Shown one piece after another: positions 17,593-26,524 of a stretch of DNA of 64,000 nt. Below the pieces are notes generated by a model. That model saw only the letters and a list, made by a program, of their open reading frames with translations. It did no database searches and was not told the origin of the DNA. The stretch spans positions 62,001 to 126,000 of the forward strand of contig CBDFKS010000004.1 in NCBI GenBank assembly GCA_965248905.1. Reading direction: 5' to 3'. This stretch comes from CBDFKS01 sp965248905 (lineage in GTDB: Bacteria > Chloroflexota > Dehalococcoidia > Lucifugimonadales > JAGWBF01). The stretch's first letter is position 1, and each line of letters begins with the position of its first letter. The position numbers and the translations under genes are program-made.

Positions 17593-17850
17593 TCGCTTAT
17601 GCTTCTCGGCGGACCAGTCCACTGTTCGGTTATTAATATGCAGAGCATAACGAGATACGACAGCAAAATCACGGAAATGATTATATTGACCAATGAGGAG
17701 TATTCCCTCTGCGCCGATAGGCTAAGGCGTCTAAGTTGGGCACCCAGGTTGAAGCCGGTACGAGGTTTAGCGCCAATGCTATAATCTTCTGGCTTGATGA
17801 GTTATTGGAGTGTGTCCTCCACGTTTCGAGACTTTGTTGGAGACGGAGAC

Positions 17851-18171
17851 ATGAGTAACGGCGAGGTTAAATGGTCGCGAGTGTCGGAGCTACTTGAGCG
17901 GATTATAGAGAGGTGGCGCTCCAGACACGGCGAGCCGGCGCCCGGCATACATGATTACTACTGGGACACGCCGCAAAAACTGGCCAACAACAAACCCTAT
18001 GGCAGGCAGCTCATCGAGCCCGGAAAGCCGGCAGATGAGACCAACCTGATCATCTTCCTTCGTAGGGGCTCCGGCACTTTGCCACGTATGCCCAGAGGAG
18101 GCCCCTTTCTAAGTGAAGAGGAGATTCAGGAGATCGTGACCTGGATCGACGCGGGGATGCCAGAAGACTAG
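17851..18171 (+). CDS. small protein resembling a haem-less cytochrome c-type tail
   Basis: A 106-residue protein starting at ATG 17851 behind a GGAG-containing site. The C-terminal half (LIEPGKPADETNLIIFLR, then RMPRGGPFLSEEEIQEIVTWIDAGMPED) resembles the last helices of planctomycete-type cytochrome c domains, where the Met-Pro and the WIDAG helix are typical. There is no Cys at all, so no CXXCH haem site. There is no signal peptide either. It may be a degenerate or repurposed domain. No operon partner is evident. Confidence 0.6.
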   Translation: MSNGEVKWSRVSELLERIIERWRSRHGEPAPGIHDYYWDTPQKLANNKPYGRQLIEPGKPADETNLIIFLRRGSGTLPRMPRGGPFLSEEEIQEIVTWIDAGMPED

Positions 18172-18213
18172 CGCCGTCTAACGTTAACGTCAGGAAGTCT
18201 TTGCAACGAAAAT

Positions 18214-18282
18214 GTCTTTGCGAGCGAAGCGAAGCAATCTTAGGATGGGAGATTGCTTCGTCGCTGGGCTCCTCACAATGAC
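18214..18282. repeat. palindromic repeat, GTCATTGCGAGC type, short copy
   Basis: Runs from GTCTTTGCGAGCGAAGCG to CACAATGAC with inner AAGCAATCTT/GGAGATTGCTTC arms. It belongs to the same family as 6576-6685. It lies in the 233-base gap between two convergent genes and contains no gene. Confidence 0.7.
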
Positions 18283-18404
18283 TTTGCATCAGGATCATAT
18301 TTATTTGATACCAGCGCAGCTGATCTCTTCCGCCTTCCAAAGAGTTACGTTCGATCTGCGTTCACGAACTAACATTGTCTTAGAATTTGTGACCGCATCT
18401 TGAA

Positions 18405-18743
18405 TCATCCGCCGGATATGGCGCAGCCCGGAGTCAGCCTGTACGGGAACTCGCGGCATCGGTGAGGCCTGCCCTCGTATATCCGGCACGCGGATGTGGC
18501 GTCATCGAGCATGGGGCAGTGTTCGCCGACGTGATCGGAAAACCGGACCCTACCGCCTCCGTCTGGAGCCTCAGAAAGCGTAACATCCACCCCCAGAGCA
18601 GCGGCATGGGCCCTGAATAAGTGCACCTCCTCTTTGGTGAGCTCCAATACGAGAGGGCCACGACAGCACATAGCCCTGCACTGATTCATACAGATGTCGC
18701 TGGCAGCGTCTGCGCTGAGCCCAGGGATTATAAAGGGAGGCAT
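18405..18743 (-). CDS. YkgJ-type cysteine-cluster protein
   Basis: A 112-residue protein with the cysteine pattern of the YkgJ/UPF0153 family, thought to bind zinc or an iron-sulfur centre: CMNQCRAMCC near residue 20, then HCPMLDD, SACRIYEGRPHRCREFPY towards the end. The biochemical role of this family is not settled. The start lies 24 bases past the MmgE/PrpD stop on the same strand, so the two are probably co-transcribed. Confidence 0.8.
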   Translation of the reverse strand: MPPFIIPGLSADAASDICMNQCRAMCCRGPLVLELTKEEVHLFRAHAAALGVDVTLSEAPDGGGRVRFSDHVGEHCPMLDDATSACRIYEGRPHRCREFPYRLTPGCAISGG

Positions 18744-18767
18744 CTTACCGCCTTGTCTTCCCGGACC

Positions 18768-20135
18768 TCATTTCGAGGCCTGAATACGAAAGAGATCGAA
18801 TATCTGTCCTATGCTATCGGCTTCCTCCAGCTTCCATAATAGCTCAAGTGCGAGCTGGCTCTGTTGGGGTGAAAGCTCACCCTCCGTCAAGCTACAGAAC
18901 TTGTTCTCCAACTCCTCGTCACTCACCGGATTCTTTCGGTGACCCTTGGGATAGCTGGCTTGCTCGACTTCTCGACGACCATCCTTCGTAACGACCTCCA
19001 TCCGGGATAGCTGGGCTTCAGGGTATTTCAGAGTATAATCGCTGTTCTCCCGAACCCTGACCTTCTCCATTAGAGGCCGCAGGGCCGGGTCGCTGATACG
19101 CTGTTTGGTATAGCTGGAAGTGGTGACCTGGCCATCGGCAAAGGCCACTGAAATCAGATACGGCAAGCTGTGGTCCGCCGTCTCCCTGGTCTTGGGGTCC
19201 CACTTCTCAGGGTCGCTGCCTGCGCTACGCCACGCCGTGTGATAGGTCTCTAGGATTATGGACTGGATCTCTTCCAGCTTCACCCTTTGCCGCAACTGTA
19301 AGGCTAAAGATATGGAGACCTGGGTATGAATCTGAGATGGGAATTGTTTCAGGCTGGTCTCATTTAGCTTAAACGGCACCTGACCGCCACCGAATGGCTC
19401 CAGCTCGACAGGGCCGGTAGCCTGGTTCCATAACCCGTTGTGCCCTTCGAAGGGCTCGTCCGGCCCCTCTATTCCCTCTTTGGCCAGCAGCGCGGCGAAG
19501 ACTCCATTGCGGGAGGCATTCGCCGTTGCGCAGCCCTTCCACATGGACAGCTCACCTACCCTGGTCTGGCTCAGGGGTAGGTTTGGGATGACGGCCAGGG
19601 ATATGGCATGAGCCATCTGCTCCTCGGACAGACACAGCACTTTCCCGGCTGCACAGGCGCTCCCTATGACAGCAAAGATCCCCTGGTCCCAGCCAAGGTC
19701 GGCGAGGCGCACCTGGTCTGCAAACCTGCCATATATTTCGTAAGCCAGGACTGTAGCTGTGATAACAGCGCTGCCTGATGCATTACATGGGTCAGCCACG
19801 GCGAGCACCGCCGGAAACATATCGCTGGGGTGGCCCGCTCCTGGGGACACGAAAGTGTCGTTGAAGTCGAGATATCGGACCATTACTGTGTTGGCGAAAG
19901 CCGCCATCTCAGGAGAGGTCTGGTGGTTGTTTCCAAGAACCCTGGATGGAAAGTTGCTAGAGGTCATCGATGCCAGCCGACGGGCTATGGTCGCGGGCTC
20001 ACTGTCATAGCCACCCAGGGCACATCCCAGTGCATCGATGATCCGGCGTTTGGTTTCGTGGACCGTGGAGATAGGCAACTGGGAGTAATCGAGAGATACA
20101 GCATAAGAGCTTATCAGCTCGGTCGTGGCGTCCAT
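18768..20135 (-). CDS. MmgE/PrpD family protein, copy 1
   Basis: 455 residues of the family that includes 2-methylcitrate dehydratase, cis-aconitate decarboxylase and iminodisuccinate epimerase. Family features are ETKRRIIDALGCALGGYDSEPA near the N-terminus, RYLDFNDTFVSPGAGHPSD near residue 95, SMWKGCATANASRNGVFAALLA in the middle, and ETADHSLPYLISVA near residue 330. ATG 20135 has GGAGG upstream. A paralogue of similar length is at 32355. The substrate is unknown; no prpB or prpC is nearby, so methylcitrate cycle function is not supported here. Confidence 0.87.
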   Translation of the reverse strand: MDATTELISSYAVSLDYSQLPISTVHETKRRIIDALGCALGGYDSEPATIARRLASMTSSNFPSRVLGNNHQTSPEMAAFANTVMVRYLDFNDTFVSPGAGHPSDMFPAVLAVADPCNASGSAVITATVLAYEIYGRFADQVRLADLGWDQGIFAVIGSACAAGKVLCLSEEQMAHAISLAVIPNLPLSQTRVGELSMWKGCATANASRNGVFAALLAKEGIEGPDEPFEGHNGLWNQATGPVELEPFGGGQVPFKLNETSLKQFPSQIHTQVSISLALQLRQRVKLEEIQSIILETYHTAWRSAGSDPEKWDPKTRETADHSLPYLISVAFADGQVTTSSYTKQRISDPALRPLMEKVRVRENSDYTLKYPEAQLSRMEVVTKDGRREVEQASYPKGHRKNPVSDEELENKFCSLTEGELSPQQSQLALELLWKLEEADSIGQIFDLFRIQASK

Positions 20136-20245
20136 GGAGAGCCTCCAGATAGGCGATGGAAGAGCCCGCTGTGCAACTAGTTCGAACCATTTTACCACCT
20201 GAGGACGGATCGATATCTATTCACCACAATGCTTCAAAAGCCTGC

Positions 20246-20274
20246 TTGACATGGCTGGGACGCGATAGTAGTAT
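20246..20274 (+). promoter_or_regulatory. promoter of the amidohydrolase/hydrolase pair
   Basis: A perfect TTGACA (20246-20251) and TAGTAT (20269-20274) are spaced by 17 bases, 64 bases before the amidohydrolase start at 20339. Confidence 0.55.
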
Positions 20275-20338
20275 GCCGCCAGACGCTCTTCAAGCCCACC
20301 AATGAGATATCCAAAGGCAACGTCGTTAGGAGTGTGCT

Positions 20339-21517
20339 ATGGATGTAGTGATTCGAAACGCAAGGCTAATTGATGGCACCGGAGCCGACCCGATACCCCG
20401 TGTAAGCGTGGTGGTAGCCAATGGCGCCATCAGCTGGATCGGTGAAGAGACAGCCCGCCCCAGAAAGCAAAGACATCAGGAGGACATCAACGGTGCTGGG
20501 TTGACCCTGATCCCGGGCATGATCGATTGCCACGAACACTTCACGGGTGACGGCGGAATGGACAGCATGGACCGGCTGCTGGGAGATACCCAGCAGGAGT
20601 TTACCCTGAAGGCCGTTGGCAATTGCCAGCGTGCGTTATTGTCCGGCGTGACCTCGGCCAGAGATGTAGGCGCAAGGTACGGTATCAACATCCAGATCGC
20701 TCAGCAGGCCGCGGCAGGAGCAATATTTAGCCCTCGCATCGTAGCCGCGGGCGAATGGCTTCAGTTTCCCGGCACCTGGCCCGCCGGTCTTACTCGCCTC
20801 ACCGAGACCCCGGAAGAGCTTTTAATAGCAATACGGGAGCAGATCGAGCGCGGTGCTGGACTGGTCAAAGTAGGCGCCACCGGCTTGGGGCCCAACAAAG
20901 AGCAGTTCGGCAGCCTGGGCCCAGAGGCATTGGAGGTCGCGGTAAATGCTGCCCACGAGGCCGGGCTCAAAATCGCCGCCCACTGTGTGGGCTTCGAAGG
21001 AAGCCGGCAGGCGGTTGAGGCGGGAATCGACTCCATTGACCACGGGTACTATATGGACGAAGAAACGGTCCGCCTGATGGTCCAAAAAGGCACATACCTG
21101 GTGCCCACAATGTCCACATGGGACACCCGAGAACGCCTGGCAAGTCAGTACGAGATGTCCAAAGAGCAGACCGCCGATAACCTTGACCGAAAAGAGAACG
21201 CAAAAATCACCTTCCAGCGGGCCCTGAGAGCAGGTGTAAAGATAGCCGCGGGCACCGACGCCGGGGGCTCTGCCGCACGCCACGGCTTCTTCCCCAGGGA
21301 GGTAGAGCTGATGGTGGATTGCGGGATGAGCCCCAAGGCAGCCCTGGAGGCAGCCACCAGGGAGGCGGCAACTCTAATCGGAATCCAGGACCAGGTGGGC
21401 ACTATAGAGGTTGGCAAACAAGCTGACATGGTCCTCATTGATGGCGACCCTCACTCGGACCCGGGGGCGCTTCGAAACATCTGGGCGGTTTTTCAGGGAG
21501 GGCGACGGGTCCGGTAG
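20339..21517 (+). CDS. amidohydrolase family protein, imidazolonepropionase/prolidase-like
   Basis: 392 residues of the metal-dependent amidohydrolase superfamily. The N-terminal beta-sandwich starts DVVIRNARLIDGTGADP, the metal-binding DCHEHF follows near residue 63, KIAAHCVG and SIDHGYYMDEE supply the later histidines, and AAGTDAGGSAARHG holds the catalytic Asp. The end GTIEVGKQADMVLIDGDP is typical. This is a different subfamily from the D-aminoacylase-like array (no Cys ligand). AGGAG precedes ATG. The alpha/beta hydrolase gene follows 69 bases on. Confidence 0.88.
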   Translation: MDVVIRNARLIDGTGADPIPRVSVVVANGAISWIGEETARPRKQRHQEDINGAGLTLIPGMIDCHEHFTGDGGMDSMDRLLGDTQQEFTLKAVGNCQRALLSGVTSARDVGARYGINIQIAQQAAAGAIFSPRIVAAGEWLQFPGTWPAGLTRLTETPEELLIAIREQIERGAGLVKVGATGLGPNKEQFGSLGPEALEVAVNAAHEAGLKIAAHCVGFEGSRQAVEAGIDSIDHGYYMDEETVRLMVQKGTYLVPTMSTWDTRERLASQYEMSKEQTADNLDRKENAKITFQRALRAGVKIAAGTDAGGSAARHGFFPREVELMVDCGMSPKAALEAATREAATLIGIQDQVGTIEVGKQADMVLIDGDPHSDPGALRNIWAVFQGGRRVR

Positions 21518-21586
21518 CTCTCCAAGTCTCGCACCAGCGTTTAAAAACAAAAGCCGCGCACCCACTCTTCACTGAGGTTTAGCCCT

Positions 21587-22285
21587 ATGGCTGAAGGCAC
21601 TGCTGACCGGGGACGTAATCTTCCCGAGCCTCCTATTCCCCGCATTCTTAGCGTGGATACCGGGCCACCTCATGAAGGTGATTCCGGTATCGGCCTTAAG
21701 CTGAACACCGACCTGGGATCAATACCGGCTATACTTCATGAAAGCACCCAAGGCAGCAATACCGCGGTCTTGTGGGTCTGGGGCGCTCGCGGTGGTTACG
21801 CCGGGCCCGCCGGAGGCATATTTGCCAATCTGGCGGAAGAGTTTACGTCCCAGGGGATCAGCTCTCTTCGGCTCAACTACCGCTATCCCGGCTCTTACCC
21901 GGACTCGGTCATTGACGCTCTGTGCGCTATTGAGATGCTAAAGGAGCGGGGACTTTCCCGAGTGCTGGTGGCCGGCCACTCCTTCGGAGGCGCGGTGGCT
22001 ATAGGGGCCGCAGCTGTCAGCAAATATGCAGTTGCAGTGGTGTCCCTGTCACCACAGACCTCTGGTGCGGGAGGAGCCCGGGACCTGTCGCCTCGCCCGC
22101 TGCTGATAGTCCATGGCCTCGAAGACACCCGACTACCTCCTCAATGCGCGAGGCAGATCTATGAGTGGGCCCAGGAACCCAAAGAGCTGGTGCTATACCC
22201 GGGCGCGGAACACAGTCTGGAAGAGTGCAGGGACGAGCTTCACGATCTACTGCGTCGCTGGATTCCGGAGAAGCTGGCAGACTGA
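21587..22285 (+). CDS. alpha/beta hydrolase
   Basis: A 232-residue serine hydrolase of the small dienelactone/peptidase-like type. The nucleophile elbow is GHSFGG near residue 127; the acid residue is likely in HGLEDTRLPP and the His in PGAEHSLEEC. There is no signal peptide. It follows the amidohydrolase on the same strand, so a shared degradative role on an ester or amide is plausible but not shown. Confidence 0.85.
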   Translation: MAEGTADRGRNLPEPPIPRILSVDTGPPHEGDSGIGLKLNTDLGSIPAILHESTQGSNTAVLWVWGARGGYAGPAGGIFANLAEEFTSQGISSLRLNYRYPGSYPDSVIDALCAIEMLKERGLSRVLVAGHSFGGAVAIGAAAVSKYAVAVVSLSPQTSGAGGARDLSPRPLLIVHGLEDTRLPPQCARQIYEWAQEPKELVLYPGAEHSLEECRDELHDLLRRWIPEKLAD

Positions 22286-22324
22286 GGTTGGACCTATCAG
22301 GTACCGGACTGTGCGGGTCTCGCC

Positions 22325-23563
22325 CTATCCCTCGTCCAGAAGCAATAGTGCATTCAGCAGAACGCTTGCGCCATTGGCACAGTCCTCAGGTGGGGTGTAC
22401 TCATGGGGAGAGTGGCTTATTCCATCGATACTGGGCACAAAGACCATTGCCGCCCTGGTAATGGCTGCCATTGCCTGGGCATCGTGACCTGCCCCACTGG
22501 GGAGAGTGCGATAGGCGAGACCTAATCTTCGAGAAGCCTCGGCCACCACATCCTGCATGTTGCCATCGACAGGGCAGGACTGTCCCATCTCCAACCGTCT
22601 CACATCAATCTCGGTGTCTGTGGCATCACCCAACTCAGCGGCTACCTCGTTGAGACGACGCTCCGCTTCCGACAACCGGGCCATGTCTATGTCCCGGAAC
22701 TCTATTCCCAACTCCACTTCGCCCGGAACCACATTTAGGGCGTTTGGCTTGACGGCAACCATGCCGACCGTCCCGACCCGGCAGATTTCTTCCTCAGTAA
22801 CGATGGCGTTAACGGCTATGGGGAGTCTGGATGCCACCAAGAGTGCGTCGCGGCGAAGATCCATGGGAGTGGTGCCGGCATGATTGGCCACACCCTTGAC
22901 CGTTACCTGATAGACGGCTCTCCCAGTAATTCCCATCACCACGCCAACGGGAATACCGGCCTGATGAAGGACCGGACCCTGCTCGATATGTAGCTCCAGA
23001 TAGGCATGGAGCGATTCATTTCGACGACTGACCTCGCCAATTCGCGTAAGGTCGCCGTCGATAGCCTTCAGATGCTCTCCGATGCCAACTCCCACGCTGT
23101 CAACCGCGTCGAAGTCGGCGGGCTCCCACTGGCCCGCCATGGCTCGGCTGCCGAGAAGCCATCGATGGAAGGTAGTCCCCTCTTCGTTGGTGAACACCAG
23201 CACCTCGACCGGACGGCGAGTAGCAATATTTTGATCATTGAGGGTGCGTACAGCCTCGATAGCACCCAGAACACCCAATGCACCGTCATACTTCCCACCG
23301 CTGGGCACCGTATCCACGTGGGAGCCCATGGCGATAGCCGGAAGTAACTCATCGAGGCCAGGGCGGCGCGCAATGATATTGCCCGCGAAGTCGACTTTGG
23401 TAGACAGCCCTGCCTGGCCCATCAGCTCGATAACGTAGCGCCTTCCATCCACGTCGGCGGGAGAGAAGGCGATGCGCTGCATCCCCTCAGGCGTCTCTCC
23501 GATGCGGCCGAGGGCCTCCAAAGTGGCATTGAGACGTTGAGAGTTAACGGTGGGAGAGGACAT
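22325..23563 (-). CDS. M20 family Zn-dependent amidase, N-carbamoyl-L-amino acid/allantoate hydrolase-like
   Basis: 412 residues with the di-zinc M20 architecture. Ligand motifs are AMGSHVDTVPSGGKYDG (His, Asp), TNEEGTTF (catalytic Glu pair) and the late SGAGHDAQAMA. The dimerisation-domain segment GVANHAGTTPMDLRRDALLVAS is also typical. Such enzymes hydrolyse N-carbamoyl-L-amino acids, allantoate or ureidoglycine. A near-consensus promoter lies upstream at 23596-23624. No hydantoinase or allantoinase is adjacent, so the substrate stays open. Confidence 0.88.
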   Translation of the reverse strand: MSSPTVNSQRLNATLEALGRIGETPEGMQRIAFSPADVDGRRYVIELMGQAGLSTKVDFAGNIIARRPGLDELLPAIAMGSHVDTVPSGGKYDGALGVLGAIEAVRTLNDQNIATRRPVEVLVFTNEEGTTFHRWLLGSRAMAGQWEPADFDAVDSVGVGIGEHLKAIDGDLTRIGEVSRRNESLHAYLELHIEQGPVLHQAGIPVGVVMGITGRAVYQVTVKGVANHAGTTPMDLRRDALLVASRLPIAVNAIVTEEEICRVGTVGMVAVKPNALNVVPGEVELGIEFRDIDMARLSEAERRLNEVAAELGDATDTEIDVRRLEMGQSCPVDGNMQDVVAEASRRLGLAYRTLPSGAGHDAQAMAAITRAAMVFVPSIDGISHSPHEYTPPEDCANGASVLLNALLLLDEG

Positions 23564-23595
23564 AGCGATTACCTCTGGGCCGGAAAGTGTATCCG

Positions 23596-23624
23596 AGTAT
23601 AGGTGGGGCCTGGAGGTGTGTCAA
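23596..23624 (-). promoter_or_regulatory. near-consensus sigma70 promoter of the M20 amidase
   Basis: On the minus strand a perfect TTGACA (23619-23624) and TATACT (23596-23601) have exactly 17 bases between them. The predicted start of transcription is about 20 bases before the start codon at 23563. Confidence 0.7.
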
Positions 23625-23630
23625 GGCGAT

Positions 23631-23660
23631 TTGTACTCCTCGACAAGTCGGTGCTAGAAT
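23631..23660 (+). promoter_or_regulatory. candidate promoter of hicAB
   Basis: TTGTAC (23631-23636) and TAGAAT (23655-23660) with an 18-base spacer, 33 bases before the hicA start. It is divergent from the M20 amidase promoter, with the two -35 boxes only a few bases apart. Confidence 0.45.
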
Positions 23661-23693
23661 TAAAAGCGAAGAGAGACCAAATGGGGAACAGAG

Positions 23694-23921
23694 TTGCCGA
23701 ATGGAAGAAGAGGCAGGGGTGTACGGGCCGCTCGGGCTATTACTGCTTTCCAGAAGATGGGCTTTACCTTTCAACGTCAGAGTGGTAGCCATGTGATCCT
23801 ATCTCGCCATGATGGAGCGCAAGTAATTATACCTAGACACCACACAGTTAAACCGGGACTCATTCTAGGTCAGCTTAAGCGTGTAGGTATTAGTTGGGAG
23901 CAATTTGAGGACGCCTTGTAG
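23694..23921 (+). CDS. hicA: HicA-family mRNA interferase toxin
   Basis: A 75-residue protein with the HicA double-stranded RNA-binding-like fold: FQKMGFTFQRQSGSHVILSR carries the conserved GSH with the catalytic His, and VIIPRHHTVKPGLILGQLKRVGIS is the typical C-terminal part. Toxins of this family cleave mRNA. The start appears to be a TTG at 23694; the expected SGREVIKAL region reads as GVRAARAIT, so the N-terminus is somewhat diverged. hicB follows 9 bases on, giving the common hicA-hicB order. Confidence 0.82.
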   Translation: MPNGRRGRGVRAARAITAFQKMGFTFQRQSGSHVILSRHDGAQVIIPRHHTVKPGLILGQLKRVGISWEQFEDAL

Positions 23922-23930
23922 GAGAAGCGG

Positions 23931-24152
23931 GTGAAAGAATATACCATTATTTTGCACCCCGATGAGTCAGGAGGCTACTGGACTGAAGTTCCTGCACTAC
24001 CAGGTTGTATGTCCCAAGGAGATTCCGTTGAAGAAGCCACAGAAATGACGAAGGACGCTATTGCTTTGTGGCTGGAATCTATGCGCGGTCGGGGAGAGGC
24101 CATACCCGAGGATAAGGATATTATCGTAAAAGTAGCTGTACCGCAGCTCTAA
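23931..24152 (+). CDS. hicB: HicB-family antitoxin
   Basis: A 73-residue protein starting with GTG behind GGAG. YTIILHPDESGGYWTEVPALPGCMSQGDSVEEAT is the conserved partial RNase H-like fold of HicB, which neutralises HicA. It lacks the C-terminal DNA-binding domain (HTH or RHH) found in longer HicB proteins, so autoregulation by this protein alone is uncertain. It is convergent with cobQ. Confidence 0.85.
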   Translation: MKEYTIILHPDESGGYWTEVPALPGCMSQGDSVEEATEMTKDAIALWLESMRGRGEAIPEDKDIIVKVAVPQL

Positions 24153-24201
24153 AGTGGCCTATCGCTGCATCAGCCATCTTAGAGAGTCCTGTTGCCATCT
24201 C

Positions 24202-25809
24202 TCAGTACCCCTCCGGAGCCTCCAGCCCCGTCATTTCGTAGACCAGCTTCATGTTCAAGCTACCGCGCACCACATCAGCCAGTTTATCGTACTCGCCGTC
24301 CCCAGTGACTGGCGTGATGCCCTCGGGTAAGGCAACACCTTTCCACTCTGCAAGGCGTTCGAGAATAGCTCTCCGCAATTCCGTATTGTGAAACAGGCCG
24401 TGGATATATGTACCAAGCACACGGCCGTTGGAGTCTATCACACCATCCGGCCTGTCCCACGTCACACCAGAGCGTTGGCGAATGTAAAATGGCCTTCCAG
24501 CCTGGCCATCAGGTACAGCAGCTTCAGCCATTCGGTCTTCAGAACGCCCGCTTTGATCCTCTTCGTAAAACGACTGGCCCATGTGGATCTCGTATCCGTA
24601 GATGGGAAGTCCCCGGGCGCCTTCCAGTAGTCCGGGCGCTTCTCCTACCGCTCCAGCCACCTGATGGGTGTCTTTGGTGCCCTCAAACAGAGTTGTCACC
24701 GGTAGCAGCCCCAGCCCGGTAATCTCCTGGCGGTCCGATTCTACTCCAGCAGGATCGGAAATACGCTGCCCCAACATCTGGTATCCACCGCATATTCCTA
24801 TCACGGGAACGCCGTTGCGGTGCAGCTCTACGATTCTGTCACTGAAGCCCATGGATTGAAGCCATTGGAGGTCGGCCATGGTGCTTTTGGTCCCTGGAAT
24901 AATAATCAAATCCGGACTACCCAGGGCATCGCCAGCTTCAACATAACGAAGCCGTACCCCGGGCTCCCTCTCTATGGGATCGAACTCATCGAAGTTGGAG
25001 ATGTGGGGCAGGCCCATCACCGCGACGTCAATAACATAGTCGGTCCTGGATTTCATGATGCGCCGTCGCTCCAGGGAGACCGAGTCCTCTTCTGCGATGT
25101 GAATATCGCGATAGTAGGGGATCACCCCGGCCACAGGCACCCCTGTCCTCTCTTCAAGCCAGTCCAGTCCCGAGGTCAGGAGCGAGAGGTCACCACGAAA
25201 CTTGTTTATTGTCACCGCCTTGACGATGGCACGCTCCTCGGGCTCAAGGAGTTCCAGAGTTCCAACGATGGAAGCGAAGACCCCTCCACGGTCGATATCG
25301 GCCACGAGCATCACCGGGGCCTGACAATATAGAGCTACCCTCATGTTGACAATGTCTCTATCGTGCAGGTTAACTTCAGCTGGACTCCCGGCGCCTTCGA
25401 TCACGACGACCTCATACTCCGCCATCAGCTTGTCGAGGGAGTCTGTGACTGCCGTCCATAACTCCTCCCTGCGGGAGTAGTACTCCTGGGCCGGCAGCGA
25501 TTCTAGCGGCCTGCCCATCACAACTACCTGGGAGCGGTTGTCGCTCTCGGGCTTCAGCAGGATGGGATTCATCTCAACCCTCGGCTCGATACCGGAGGCC
25601 TCCGCCTGAACAACCTGAGCACGGCCGATCTCTCGGCCGTCCGGGGTAACGTAGGAGTTGTTGGACATGTTCTGGGCCTTGAAGGGCGCTACGCTGTAGC
25701 CATCTTGCCGGAAGATGCGACAGAGGGCGGCCACCATGACGCTCTTGCCCACATGAGAAGCGGTGCCCTGCACCATCAGGACCTTGGCCTTGGCAGTCGT
25801 GGCCGTCAT
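24202..25809 (-). CDS. cobQ: cobyric acid synthase
   Basis: 535 residues. Amidates the b, d, e and g carboxyls of adenosylcobyrinic acid a,c-diamide using glutamine and ATP. The N-terminal dethiobiotin-synthetase-like domain has the P-loop variant VQGTASHVGKSVMVAALCR, and PFKAQNMSNNSYVTPDG is diagnostic. The C-terminal class I amidotransferase domain has the catalytic Cys in GICGGYQMLG and a His in YIHGLFHN. It is the last gene of the riboswitch-controlled cobalamin operon, 91 bases after cobO. Confidence 0.96.
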   Translation of the reverse strand: MTATTAKAKVLMVQGTASHVGKSVMVAALCRIFRQDGYSVAPFKAQNMSNNSYVTPDGREIGRAQVVQAEASGIEPRVEMNPILLKPESDNRSQVVVMGRPLESLPAQEYYSRREELWTAVTDSLDKLMAEYEVVVIEGAGSPAEVNLHDRDIVNMRVALYCQAPVMLVADIDRGGVFASIVGTLELLEPEERAIVKAVTINKFRGDLSLLTSGLDWLEERTGVPVAGVIPYYRDIHIAEEDSVSLERRRIMKSRTDYVIDVAVMGLPHISNFDEFDPIEREPGVRLRYVEAGDALGSPDLIIIPGTKSTMADLQWLQSMGFSDRIVELHRNGVPVIGICGGYQMLGQRISDPAGVESDRQEITGLGLLPVTTLFEGTKDTHQVAGAVGEAPGLLEGARGLPIYGYEIHMGQSFYEEDQSGRSEDRMAEAAVPDGQAGRPFYIRQRSGVTWDRPDGVIDSNGRVLGTYIHGLFHNTELRRAILERLAEWKGVALPEGITPVTGDGEYDKLADVVRGSLNMKLVYEMTGLEAPEGY

Positions 25810-25900
25810 AGCTTTCCCTTACGGAGCGAGAAAGGGCCAACTCTCAAGACCCTTGCCATTTTGCTTTGGAGATATTGTTGGGAATCAACGTGGCTATCGA

Positions 25901-26515
25901 TCAAAACTCGATACCTGGTTGGGCCTTGATGCCACTCTTGTATGGATGCTTGATCTCACGCATCTCAGTAACCAGATCGGCGTAATCGATAATGGCCTCG
26001 GGAGCAGACCGGCCTGTAAGGATAACGTGTAGGTCCGGAGGGCGATTGCGAAGGGTCTCCAGCACCTCTTCCACGGGTATCCAGCCATAGTTCATCGTAT
26101 AGGTAATCTCATCAAGAACCACCAGGTCATAATCGCCGGAGTTGATCTTTTCCTTGCAGTTCTCCCACTGCTCCTTGGCCATGGCCTCCGTACGCTCCAT
26201 ATCCTTGGAACGCCACGTAAAGCCGTCGCCGTAGGCCAGTATCGGCACACCTATTTTCTTGGCTGCGCGCTGCTCTCCGAATCTGGCGCCGGTATGCTTG
26301 ATGAACTGCAACATGATGACCCGCATATCCCGGCCCCAGGCCCTGAAAAGCACACCCATCGCGGCTGTGGTCTTTCCCTTGCCGTTGCCAGTGTTAACGA
26401 TTACCAGCCCTTTTTTTACTCTTGGGCCTTTTACCGGCTGATGCTCTCCGACTGTGGCTTCATTCATGTCGACCTCGTTTTCCGGCTCTCCATCGATAGG
26501 AGCGACGGCATCCAT
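25901..26515 (-). CDS. cobO: corrinoid adenosyltransferase, CobA/CobO type
   Basis: Transfers the adenosyl group from ATP to cob(I)alamin-type corrinoids. About 204 residues with the P-loop VNTGNGKGKTTAAMGVLFRA near residue 42, LDEITYTMNYGW, and the C-terminal IKHPYKSGIKAQPGIEF expected of this family. The ATG at 26515 fits a GAGAGGTG ribosome site; a GTG at 26521 is a less likely alternative. It begins about ten bases after the ABC ATPase stop. A second, unrelated adenosyltransferase (PduO type) is at 46097. Confidence 0.95.
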   Translation of the reverse strand: MDAVAPIDGEPENEVDMNEATVGEHQPVKGPRVKKGLVIVNTGNGKGKTTAAMGVLFRAWGRDMRVIMLQFIKHTGARFGEQRAAKKIGVPILAYGDGFTWRSKDMERTEAMAKEQWENCKEKINSGDYDLVVLDEITYTMNYGWIPVEEVLETLRNRPPDLHVILTGRSAPEAIIDYADLVTEMREIKHPYKSGIKAQPGIEF

Positions 26516-26524
26516 CCCCACCTC

